From NCBI GenBank assembly GCA_030549495.1, contig JAUIRK010000136.1, positions 186,001-250,000 on the forward strand: a DNA stretch of 64,000 nucleotides. Direction: 5' to 3'. The notes under the pieces are model-generated. The model was not told the origin of the DNA and ran no database searches. It saw only the letters and a list, made by a program, of their open reading frames with translations. Of the stretch, positions 1 to 10,778 are shown in pieces. The translations under genes were made by a program, and so were the position numbers. The DNA comes from Nectonema munidae (Eukaryota > Nematomorpha > Nectonematoida > Nectonematidae). Each line of letters starts with the position of its first letter. The first letter of the stretch is position 1.

Positions 1-1395
1 TTCAGTGGTGATATTCATTTTTTTATGAAAATCAATCAAACCTGTCAAAAAATTGATCTAAATGTGACAGCTCATCTCAAAAAAGAACTTTTTATCTAAA
101 TAAGTATATAAAGTTTTTTACACATGTATACCCATTTTCAAGTAAGGAATTCAGTGGTGATATTCATTTTTTATGAAAATCAATCAAACCTGTCAAAAAA
201 TTGATCTAAATGTGACAGCTCATCTCAAAAAGGAACTTTTTATCTAAATAAGTATATAAAGTTTTTTACACATGTATACCCATTTTCAAGTATGCTGAAT
301 TCAGTGGTGATATTCATTTTTTATGAAAATCAATTAAACCTGTCAAAAAATTGATCTAAATGTGATAGCTCATCTCAAAAAAGAACTTTTTATCTAAATA
401 AGTATATAAAGTTTTTTACACATGTATACCCATTTTCAAGTAAGCTGAATTCAGTGGTGATATTCATTTTTTATGAAAATCAATCAAACCTGTCAAAAAA
501 TTGATCTAAATGTGACAGCTCATCTCAAAAAGGAACTTTTTATCTAAATAAGTATATAAAGTTTTTTACACATGTATACCCATTTTCAAATATGCTGAAT
601 TCAGTGGTGATATTTATTTTTTATGAAAATCAATCAAACCTGTCAAAAAATTGATCTAAATGTGACAGCTCATCTCAAAAAAGAAACTTTTTATCTAAAT
701 AATTATATAAAGTTTTTTACACATGTATACCCATTTTCAAGTAAGCTGAATTCAGTGGTGATATTCATTTTTTATGAAAATCAATCAAACCTGTCAAAAA
801 ATTTATCTAAATGTGACAGCTCATCTCAAAAAGGAACTTTTTATCTAAATAAGTATATAAAGTTTTTTACACATATATACCCATTTTCAAATATGCTGAA
901 TTCAGTGGTGATATTCATTTTTTATGAAAATCAATTAAACCTGTCAAAAAATTGATCTAAATGTGACAGCTCATCTCAAAAAGGAACTTTTTATCTAAAT
1001 AAGTATATAAAGTTTTTTACACATGTATACCCATTTTCAAATATGCTGAATTCAGTGGTGATATTCATTTTTTATGAAAATCATTCAAACCTGTCAAAAA
1101 AGTGATTTACATATGACAACTCATCTCAAAAAAGAAACTTTTTATCTAAATAATTATATAATGTTTTTTACACACATATACCCATTTTCAAGTAGGCTTT
1201 TTAATTTTTTTATAAAAAATTAGTCAAACCTGACAAAATAATTTAAATATTACAGCCCATGTCAAAATTAAAATTTTGATTCTTTTAAAGTTTTTTTATA
1301 CATTTCAAGTATGCAGAATTTAATGGTGATGTTCATTTTTTATGAAATCAATAAAACCTGTCAAAAAATCGATTAAACCTGTAAATCAATGTCAA
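1..1395. repeat. 150-bp satellite array, right edge
   Basis: Eight head-to-tail units start at about 1, 150, 300, 450, 600, 751, 901 and 1051, each opening TTCAGTGGTGATATTCATTT. Units are nearly identical up to about 1050; the eighth is more diverged, and a broken partial copy follows to about 1395. The array enters from the left edge, so its full size is unknown. Two variants alternate: one has AAAAAAGAA and ends CAAGTAAGCTG, the other has AAAAAGGAA and ends CAA(A/G)TATGCTG. That gives a 300-bp higher-order period. A 110-residue open frame at 623-955 is just this repeat read through and is not a gene. Confidence 0.95.
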
Positions 1396-2569
1396 ATATA
1401 TAAACATAAAAATAACTTCTACTTGCAGTATTTCTCTGGTAATTATTTTCTTAATTTATTTAATAAACTAACTTTAGGTGTTTAATTCACTCAAAATATT
1501 TCATTCTACAGTAACTTATGTAACTCGATAGGACCTCCATCTTTTCGGCTACAAATTCGTTATCGTCTCGTAGTCTCTACGTCATATTATAATTTACAGT
1601 ATGTAATTTTGGTATTCATTCTATGATGATCCTTTTTTGGTAGCTCTTTTTTCATTAGAAATTTATATTCTTCAAAGTGTGTTCGAAAATTTTTTTATAA
1701 GGATAAAATTACTTTTTTCCTCTCTCAAAGCATTCTGATTAGAATCTTCTTGGTGATCTTAGACTTTTTTTTCTCAGTATCGTGTATTTTATTATCAAGC
1801 CTGAATATTTGTCAACCATTCTTATTTCAAACGATTTTTTCTGATGAATCATTCGTGATGTTGATTGTTCAATTACAAAAAGTTGTCAACGTTCTTCATC
1901 TAAAAAATTATCTCTTTGACACAAAAGGAAAAAGATGGACAAATTCAATTTAAATTAAAAATATCTTGATAGTGACTAAATTCTCACATATTGGCACCTG
2001 TGCCATTTTTGATAAATCTGACCTATTCTAAATTTTCAGATTTCCTACCCATCTTAGCTAAATGTTAACTGTAATCCTAGATGATAAGCTATAGATTTAA
2101 ATATTTTTCATTTGTAAAAGAGGAACTTTTTTTTCACATTCAAAATCTTTTTTGAAGCATCTAATATTATATAATTAAACCACTTCCTAGTTCATTAGAA
2201 CATTGTAGATCTTCCATTTAGTCAAAATACATATTTTTTTTAATTATTTGTTTTGATCACATGTTCTCTTTTCAAATAGTTTTCAACTTGGTTCCTTCTC
2301 TCATACAAATTTTCAAAAGATTTTATAATACGTTTTATTTTTTTTAATAAATATTTCATACCTAAGATGATTGTAGAAAGTATTATAAGCCAAAATATAC
2401 AAAAAAAAAAGTATATTACTATATACCTAATATGCAGCCATTTTTTGAAATTTTTTTACAGAACTGTTTTTCAGGCATACATAACTAATTCAATTGCCAC
2501 TTCGAGATATTTTTTAACCGTATTATCCAAAATCCAGTACAGAAATAAAATAAGCATAGTCGATTTGGT
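1396..2569. other. AT-rich intergenic stretch, nothing recognised
   Basis: No coding pattern, inverted ends or tandem units were recognised. The short open frames here (1750-1953, 2367-2573) are low-complexity and resemble nothing I know. Confidence 0.5.
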
Positions 2570-3950
2570 ATAAAACAGATATTTTATTTTTTTGAAAATA
2601 TTTTTGAAAACAGTATCTAGAAGTAAACCGCAAATCTTATTCAAGCTTTCAGATATTTTAAAACCATAAATGCCAAACCTGAGTCAAAAAATGAAACCAG
2701 CATCTTCCATTTGGCATAAAAACACATATTTTATTTAAATTTCAAAAATATTTCTGCAGACATTAGACGTAAATCGAAAATTTATTGTCACTTTCAGACA
2801 TTTAAAACCTCTAAATGCAAAAAATGATTTCAGAAATAAAAATTATCATGGTCGAATTGGTATAAAAACATATATTTCATGTAAAATTAGAGAGAATATT
2901 TTGGGATATAGTTTTCAAACATAAACAGAAAATTTGATTGACACTAGCAGTAAAACCTCTAAATGCGAAAACTGTGTTCAGAAATGAAATCATCATGATC
3001 TATTTGCTATAAAAACAAATTTTAGAACTAAACGCAAATTTAATTGATACTTATATGTATTTTCAAATTCAAACTGCAAAAATTGAGTCCATAAATGAAA
3101 CTAGCATGGTTGATTTGGTATAAAAACATATATTTAATTGTAAAATTTGAATGAATGTTTTTGTAGACAATTTTTAGAAGTAAACCGCAAATTTGATTAA
3201 CAATTATAAGTATTTTCACATCCTAAATGTAAAAAATTAGTTCAGAAATGAAAACAGCATGATTGATTTGCTATAAAAACATATATTTCAAGAGAATATT
3301 TTTGGAGACAATTTTCAGAAGTAAACCGCAAATTTGATTTATACTAATAGGTATTTTCAAATCCTAATTGTAAAAAATGAGTTCAAAAATGAAAACAGCA
3401 TGATCGATTTGGTATAAAAACAAATATTTCATGTAAAATTAAGAGATTCTTTTTGGAAATAGCTTTTAGAAGTAAACCGCAAATTTTGACTGATATTTTA
3501 AAACCTCTAAATGTGAAAAATGAATTCAGAAATGAAAACAGCATGGTTGATTTGGTATAAAACATATATTTTATTGTAAAATTTGAATGAATGTTTTTGG
3601 AGACAATTTTTAGAAGTAAACCGCAAATTTGATTAACACTTATAGGTATTTTCACATCCTAAACGTAAAAAATGAGTCTAGAAATGAAACCAGCATGGCC
3701 GATTTAGTATAACACATATATTTCATTGTAAAATTTGAATGAATGTTTTTGGAGATAATTTTTAGAAGTAAACCGCAAATTTGATTAACACTTATAGGTA
3801 TTTTCAGATCCTAAACGTAAAAAATGAGTCCAGAAAAACAGCATTACCGATTTAGTATAAAAACATATATTTTATATAAAATTTGAAGGTATATTTTATT
3901 AGATATATTTTTGATCAATCAAAATTTTGATTGACATTTTCTAAAAAGTA
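2570..3950. repeat. old diverged tandem array, about 140-152 bp period
   Basis: The motif GTAAACCGCAAATTTGATT recurs near 2625, 3183, 3324, 3475, 3619 and 3771, with more decayed forms near 2770, 2920 and 3027. It is accompanied by TGGTATAAAAACATATATTT and AAAAATGAGTTCAGAAATGAAA at fixed offsets. Spacing varies from 141 to 152 bp through small indels. The unit differs from the satellite at the left edge although its length is similar. The 90-residue minus frame at 3383-3655 is a by-product of the repeat. Confidence 0.88.
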
Positions 3951-4242
3951 GCCATGATTATTGAAAAAATTAAATATATAAAGTGTTATGCGTTCCAAAC
4001 TGTATATAATTATAAATTTTCAGGGTATTATATAATATAGATCCTAAGTTATAAGGTTAAGTACAGATAATGTCAAAATTTTGCTGAAAAATTTTAATTT
4101 TTGATTTTGATTGACAGTTTTGAACATGAAGGGGTCATTCAACTACCATGAAAATGGTTTCAAAAGATGCAGCTAGCGATTTTAGGAAAAGTCACAAAAT
4201 TTGAAGGGATATGATTCAGCCAATTTTCTACAATTAATTTTT

Positions 4243-4280
4243 TTAGTGAAGGGGGGGGGGCGCCCCCCCCCCAGCACTAA
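4243..4280. repeat. 38-bp G-run/C-run palindrome
   Basis: TTAGTG, AA and ten Gs, then CG, then ten Cs, AG and CACTAA form an almost perfect palindrome. Such a run is rare in this AT-rich window. It may be a foldback end of a transposon, since a transposase-like zinc finger starts 20 bases on, but no partner end was found. The exact homopolymer lengths could be assembly errors. Confidence 0.8.
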
Positions 4281-4295
4281 TAGGGTTAAGCATAA

Positions 4296-7200
4296 TAGAA
4301 GTTGATCATTTGTGCATTTATTGTAATAGGACTCTTAGTAATTTAAATAAAACAAATAAAGAAAGACATATCGAATCTTGTTTTAAAAAAAGTAAGCAAT
4401 CATACAAAAGAAAAAATATTCAAAATATTTAAAAAAAATTTTAACAAAGAAAAGTAAGAATTAGAGTAAGAATAAAGTAAGCCTTTATTTTTTTGATATT
4501 AAGTTACAAAAAGATAAAACGTGCGCTGTTTCTAAAGAAATAATAGATGTCTTAGATGGTAGAGTTAAGAAAGTTGCAGAAATATTGGAAAGAGAAGTTA
4601 AAAGTATGAAATTAAAAAAATCAAAATGAAATGAAAGTTGGTTTAGAGAAGCTATCTCAGAATTAAGAAAAAAAGAAGAATTTGTTCAAGTGAATCTTTT
4701 CAAAAAATGTGAAGGATTGAGGCTGATTACAAACAGTGATTGTCAATTTTTAGCCATCCATAAATTTGAAGAATCTGGTATTGTTTATGAAAACAAAATT
4801 TTCATCATGAAGATTGTGCAAAAAAAAAATATTTTTTGCTAAATGCAAGCGCAAATATGAACATTAATAAAAAGTGCTTGGATTTACAGTATGAAAGAAC
4901 GTTTATTAAACTCATTGAAAACTCTTCAAAGTCTTATAAAGAAATGATCAATTACAATTTTACATATTTTTCTCATTTTCAGTTGAGTGAAAGACTTAAA
5001 TTTGTACAGAATGAAAAAAGATTATTGCGACTTCAACTTCTTAAAAAACCATAAATTGACAGGTTTTAATCGTGTGCTTTCATTATATCAAAGATTTTTG
5101 CTATCTTTGTCTGAAAACAATCTACTAAGGCTTAGTATAATACTTGAGTCAATTTTCAAAAAAACAAGAACATAAAAACTGTTATTGAAAAATTTCAAAT
5201 GGCAGTCAATAATGTTTACTCTTTCAACTATTCATAAAACGGAAAAAATCTAGCTTTATTCGTTTTAAAGTTTTGTGGTCCAAACTTTTAAGTATTTTGC
5301 ATAATGCTTGTGTAAAAACTAGAGTGTAATAGTTTCATCTGTTAAAAATTCAGCTAAAGTATGTTTTGAACACAATTTTAAACTAAAGGAACTTTTTGGT
5401 TGATCACTCAAAATTGATGAAACTTTCCTTGAACCTACTCTTTCATATAATACTAAAGATAATCTTGTAAACGGAATTTGTTAATAACATTCATAAATGA
5501 AGAATGTTTCAGTAAATGATTAAAAAGACATTGAACAGATCGAAAAGTGGATTCAAAATGGAGAAGTTCATATACCAAGTGAGTGCTTTTCTGTTGGTGT
5601 AAATTGCTTGAATGCTGCTAAATCCATTACTCCTATTTTGTTTTGGCAAAGTTGTATGCGCAACAATTATGTTTTCATGTATAAAACAATAAATGACTTT
5701 GTGTATGCTTTAAAGTCAAAGTTCAATACAAGCTTATACAACATTTGTACTGATGGTGATCCATGCAGGAAAAGGTTATTTTCACATTTAAAAAAAAAAC
5801 CATTGTATTCCAGATTTGATTGGTTTCATATTGTTCGTGATTTACCTTTTATTGATTTGATTGCTGGAATAAATGGAGAAACTTGTAACTACGATCAAAA
5901 ACACTTAACTAAAAGAATGTGGCTCTTTGACTTCATCCTCTGATAAGCAAAATGTTTCTTCTGCAACTGAATTTCTGTTGACCGCCAAAGAAAAAATCGA
6001 CGATTGAATTTTCGTTTAACGCAAATACAAAAAGGATTGAAGCAATTTTCAAAGGTAATCGATGGCTTACTCACTTGGTACGTATACACTGATATTGACA
6101 TTTCAGAACAAATTCAAAAGTTTTCCTGTGCCTCGTACTTGCTTTTGTCACAAGAGAACAACCATTTTATTCCTACTCAACTTTATCACGATATACAATA
6201 CAAGGATCTTTTCAGGATGCTTTATTTTGTGCAGCCAAATCAAAAATTTTCAAACCAGCCGAACCTATTTTTTTGTATTAAATGGTACTAATGATTTGGA
6301 ACGGTTGTTTGGAATATGAGATTCAAAGGTTTGCACATGTCTGATCTTGACGCTGTTAATGCAAGCTCTTCTCTTTCAGTTTGTGATGAAATTCTTTCAC
6401 AGGTATCAGAGGCGTAGCTAGTGGGGGGCGCCAGGGACGGTCCGCCCCGGGCTGCAGATTTTAAGAGGCGGCATTTTGTCCTAAGGTCATTTGTTAAAAT
6501 ATTCCATTTAATTTTTAGTTTAAATTTTCTGTTCAATTTAATCGATTCCAGTTTTTTGTGACTGTTTTAATTTTAGTGGAGGGGGTCAAAAAATCCTAGT
6601 TAGTTAAAAAAAAAGTTAGTTAAAATTGTTAACAAGATGAGCTCTCTCAATGACTCCTTTAAAATTATTTCTGACCCCAGCCGTCTACTTTGAAGACCCT
6701 AACTACAATCAAGTCTTCGCCTGACCGTTAGCGTACGGACTTGAATTTTTGGAGGCTTTTGAAACTCAACGTCATAAAGGGCGGCAGATTTTACAACCGC
6801 CCCGGGCGGCAAAAGTGTTAGCTACGCCTCTGACAAGTATGTTTTAATTGGCGTAAAAGTTCTAGACCAATGAAACGAATATGCTTGGATTATTCTAATC
6901 CATACTCTTTGAATGTGAATGCTTTGATGCTCAAAAATGTAAATATTAAAAGTTGTTGGATGAAAGGCTACTACGAAGCTTGCTACTTGTCTGAAGCTGA
7001 TGTTGATTTTTTGATGGCCAAGAGATTCACTTTGAGATGTCCGTATCAAAAAACTGCTTAATCGGAGTTCGATTATTCTATCTGAAAAAATTCTGATAGA
7101 TGAAGATAATGATGTGTTTCAGATTGAGTGAAAAATTTTTTTAATTCTACAGAAGTTTTAACCGAAGTAATGAAAGAAAAATACGAACCAACGATATATT

Positions 7201-8040
7201 TAGATGGAACTAAAATTTTTAAATCAACCTGCTTGAAAAATTTAATTAGAAAAAGCCCTTTTAGTGAGGATAAATTAAAGAGAGTCAGAAGTCTTACTGT
7301 AGAAACGATAAAAGATCCAAATACGGAAGAGATAATGGACAATCTTCTCTATGTTAATGACTGTGTTTTAGTCGATGATAAAGTCGATGTTTTCTTGATT
7401 AAACAAATTTTTGATTCTGAGATAAATCATGTGGAATTTGATAAAGAGAAAGGCAACTACAATTTACTTTTATCAAAACTTGAAACTAAACTAATTAATG
7501 AAAAGATATATTGGATTGGAAATTCACACGAAGAATTTATGTCATGTTCAAAGAAATCTAAACCCATCAAACCATTTATTGATTTAGATCCTCCTGTTGG
7601 GTGTAGCAAGTTTTATTTTACTAAAGATTATCCAGAAATTCTCTTTAAAGGTTTGTTTGAAAAAAATTGAAATGAAAAAGATTGTAGGTAGAGCATATTT
7701 CTAAGCATTATCTAAAAAAAGAAACTTATGATTCAATTATTTGTGGACTTTGTGGCCTAAAGTCAGACAACTGCTCAACTAAAGTAAAACCGAGTTCAAA
7801 AAAGGAAGAAAATTTTTTTCAAAATCGTTATATCAGATTGTACTAATTACAGTAAAAGTATAAAGGCTAGACTTGCATATAACAAACCATTAATATGCCC
7901 CGAAAGTGAATGTGACTGTGTTGTTTGGACATTGTGTTTAGAAGAAATTTATAAAAGCCTGCCTAAAAAAGTGTACCTTCAGAATATGTAGTAAATACCA
8001 AACTAAAAAACAAGATTTTAAGGAAAGAATAACTCTACTC
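4296..8040 (+). mobile_element. decayed large transposase-like element, family not named
   Basis: A multi-domain coding sequence is recognisable in pieces across changing frames. At 4301-4400 is a C2HC-type zinc finger (CIYC, then RHIESC). Coiled-coil-like text follows to about 5200, then a piece at 5608-5943 with CTDGDPCRKRLFSHLKKK and a KHLTKR motif. 6004-6340 holds the sequence QLYHDIQYKD and, in another frame, FVLNGTNDLERLFG. 6870-7061 holds SLNVNALMLKNVNIKSCW, 7128-7670 an acidic/basic C-terminal piece, and 7740-7960 a second cysteine-rich segment. This order (C2HC finger, YHDIQ, GTDxLExLFG, cW) recalls a large family of uncharacterised transposase-like proteins in fungi and animals; that match is from memory and its formal name is uncertain. 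Many stops and frameshifts make it a fossil. Ends and target duplication were not found. Confidence 0.5.
6407..6832. mobile_element. hAT-type MITE, 426 bp, 8-bp target duplication
   Basis: The element opens CAGAGGCGTAGCTA and closes with the exact reverse complement TAGCTACGCCTCTG, giving 14-bp perfect terminal inverted repeats. The flanks are ACAGGTAT on the left (6399-6406) and ACAAGTAT on the right (6833-6840), a 7/8 match, which is the 8-bp duplication expected of the hAT superfamily. Subterminal GGGCGGCAG/CCGCCCCGGG blocks make the ends GC-rich. It has no coding capacity. It split the older transposase-like element between the LFG block and the block starting at 6870. Confidence 0.9.
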
Positions 8041-8313
8041 TAAGTTTTTTGGAATAAAATGTTCCATGTACCTACTTTTTACAACAATTTTTAGAACTTG
8101 ATAAAAAATATATGGTGGTACCTGGGAAAAAATTATTTTTTTTAAAGTGCTGATACAAATTTGAGAGGTGGGTGGTGGCTAAAGAGATATTAAAGATTTT
8201 TTAATTTAGTACTTTATGGTCTTGTATTTTTAGATATTCTAAAAATGTTTAGAATATTAGAATAAGATTTAGGGGGAGACACTTCTGCCCTTCTTATTCA
8301 GTATTATTTAGAA

Positions 8314-9777
8314 CAGAGTTTCTCAAACTGGGGTTCGCTTTTTGTGTAATATGTCACAAAGTTTTATCAGTGGAGTGTATGACCCTTTTTTTTGAAACGT
8401 CATTTAAATGCCATGCTAATTTCAACAGCAAAAATATTGCATTTTTCAAGCAAAAAGAAGAGGTTTTAAAAAAACAGGTTTTCATTCTTCACGACCTCTT
8501 ATTCAGTTTAATGAAGCCGGCTTACGTGCATCTTACATGGTATCATTAAGAATAGCACATGAAGGAAAGTCCCATAAAATTGCAGAGAAATTGATAGTTC
8601 CTTGTTGTAAAGACATAATAATTTGTCTCAGCGGAAGTGACTCTGCTCAGAAGGTTTCATCAATACCTCTTTCAAATGATTCAGTTCATCGATGAATAGC
8701 AGATATGTCTGATGATGTCAAGCAACAGGTAATTACAGAAATAAAAGATTCTGCTTTCGGAAATTTTGCAATTCAACTTGATGAGTCGACTGATACTGCT
8801 TCATGTGCTCAACTTATATTTGTAAGATATATCAAAGATCAAGATTTTAAGGGGAATTTTTTGTTTTGTCAAACATTGAAATCAACAACAAAAGGTGAAG
8901 ATATTTTCAACCAAATTTCATTGTTTTTTTCAGAAAGAAGGACTAAGTTGGGGAAATGCATGTGCAATCACCACCGACGGAGCACCAGAAATGCTCGGCC
9001 ATCGTTCAGGATTTCGAGGAAGTGACTTCTGAAATAAAATATCTTCATTGCATGTTGCATCGATATGCGTTGGCATCAAAAACTCTCCGATCTGATTTAA
9101 CAGTGTTTGACGATGTTGTACACATGGTGTACTCAATCTAATCTAGCGCCTTAAATACAAGACTTTTTCACTCTTGTGCCAGGAATTTGGAAGCAACGAA
9201 GAAAATGTACTCCTTCACACTGAAGTTCGCTGGTTGTCGCGGAGAATTGTATTAGCAAAGGTTGAATCACTGAAAAAGAACTTACTCAATTCTTCATGCG
9301 AGATAACAAGTTGAAGTCAAAGGAATTTGCAAGAAAACTACCAGACAACCAATGGCTACAAAAGCTTGCCTAAGGTACTTTAAGGTAGGTTTATAACTGT
9401 GATTGATTTCATGGACAAACTGAGATCGTTTATAATGAAGCTTAAACTTTGGGAAGAAAGGATTGAAAATAGAAATTTTACTATGTTTGAACATCTTAGC
9501 GAAATGTTTGATTAAAGAGAATATAAAGAAAAACTAGAAATTCTGAAGCTTGTTAAATCCCATTTAGCAGCTTTACAGATTGAGCTTCAGGCTTATTTTC
9601 CTGAACTAAATGAGATTGAATCGAAATTGATTAGAAATCCTTTTAGCATGGATGTTAATCTTCTCTCAGAAGATATGCAAGAAGAATTTTTAGAGTTGGT
9701 AAACGACTCTACTGCAAAAGATGCATTTGAAACACATTCTCTCAAAACATTCTGGTCTAAGATGTGTGGTATCTACC
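8314..9777 (+). mobile_element. decayed hAT transposon, ZBED5-like transposase
   Basis: The left end CAGAGTTTCTCAAACTGGGG resembles the termini of Charlie/ZBED5-type hAT elements. Transposase text is spread over several frames: the DDVKQQVITEIKDS and QLDESTDTASCAQL region at 8705-8930, a histidine-rich LHCMLHRYALASK segment at 9045-9090, LHTEVRWLSRRIV around 9210-9255, and NPFSMDVNLLSEDMQEEFL at 9633-9690. It ends at FWSKMCGIY where another hAT element has inserted at 9778. The normal C-terminal dimerisation part and the right end were not found beyond that insertion, so the 3' portion appears lost. Frameshifts and stops make it non-functional. Confidence 0.75.
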
Positions 9778-10480
9778 TAGGGTTCGCTCCCGGTTCCAAG
9801 GAACAAGGGGAAATATCCTCAGTTGATATTTTTAATGAACTAAGTAAACTTGAAAGTCCCAGCACTTCAACTATAGCTAGTGAAGATATATTTGATGACA
9901 ACCAAGAACTCACGCTTTTCGAAGCGACAGGAAAACGAACAGAAAAATTGAATAAACTTTTAGCTGCACTTCTTTCAATTAAACCTACAAGTGTAGAAAG
10001 TGAAAGAGCATTTTCAGCTTCTGAGCTTTTTTTTTTATCGAAAATTCGCTCTCTATTGCGGACTCCACTTTAAATGCGTAAGTTTTTCTAAAATATCACT
10101 TTAAAAATTGTTATCAGTGAATAAAACTTCCTTTTTTAATTTCAGTTTTGTTTATTTTTTTTTTGGCGTTTATATAAATAATTTTTTCCAAAAAGTTTAT
10201 TCATTTGTAAAAAAAATTCACTTTGTTTTCTTGTTTTTCGATTATATGGTTTTTCTACAGTTTATTGTTTATATAGCAAACCTTATTTTTTAATGATTAT
10301 TACATATACGTAACCGACGAGAAATTGTTTAAATTAGCAGGAATATCAAATACAGGTTCCTCTAATCCTTGGCATTTAACAGGTAAAAAGTTTATTTCTC
10401 GGAACCGTCCGGAACCGGAATTCCCGGTTTTTACAGTTTTTTGGTATCGGTACCGGTTCTTAATTTTCGTACGAACCCTA
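9778..10480 (+). mobile_element. internally deleted hAT element, TAGGGTTCG ends
   Basis: The ends are TAGGGTTCGCTCCCGGTTCC (left) and, as reverse complement, TAGGGTTCGTACGAAAATTA (right). Flanking octamers TATCTACC (9770-9777) and TATCTAAA (10481-10488) match at six of eight bases, fitting a worn hAT target duplication. Only the C-terminal hAT dimerisation region remains: TLFEATGKRTEKLNKLL, then SIKPTSVESERAFSAS near 9970-10020, continuing with a frame slip after 10070. The 447-bp open frame at 9627-10073 is an accidental fusion of the older ZBED5-like transposase to this element across the 9778 junction. GGAACCGG blocks near both ends link it to the MITE at 59886-60316. Confidence 0.82.
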
Positions 10481-10603
10481 TATCTAAATAACTAAATTGT
10501 TTGGATTATCTCGATTCTAGCTTAATTTATTAGCATTTTTTTTATGGCTTTATTTTTCAAATTCATTATTCTATAGACGAATCTAAGTCCAAGTGAAGAT
10601 ACA

Positions 10604-10778
10604 ATGTTTAGTTGCATTGTCTTCTGCATCATTATCAAGTTATGTTTGTTTCTGAAGTACTTCGAGCATAGCGAACAACTCATTGCTAACCTTCAAAATT
10701 CTATCGACACAAAGTTCAGCAGCAATTTTGAAGAATTCTCTCTGAATCGAACTTGGTCTCTTTCAAATTCAAAAAAAA
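10604..10778 (+). CDS. MANBA: MANBA exon 1
   Basis: Encodes residues 1-58 plus one base: the signal peptide (hydrophobic 2-19) and the start of the mature protein, with an N-glycosylation sequon in LNRTWSL. The donor is GTAAGG. An in-frame TAG lies about 35 bases upstream with no ATG between, so this start is favoured. It begins only 123 bases after the end of the transposon nest; no TATA box or initiator was identified in that gap. Confidence 0.85.

Noticed and set aside
623-955. 110-residue frame that looks like a repeated protein
   Set aside because: It is the 150-bp satellite read through twice; the period is a multiple of three, which keeps the frame open by chance.
1-1200. Possible CRISPR-like direct repeats
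   Set aside because: Units are contiguous 150-bp tandem copies without unique spacers, in clearly eukaryotic DNA.
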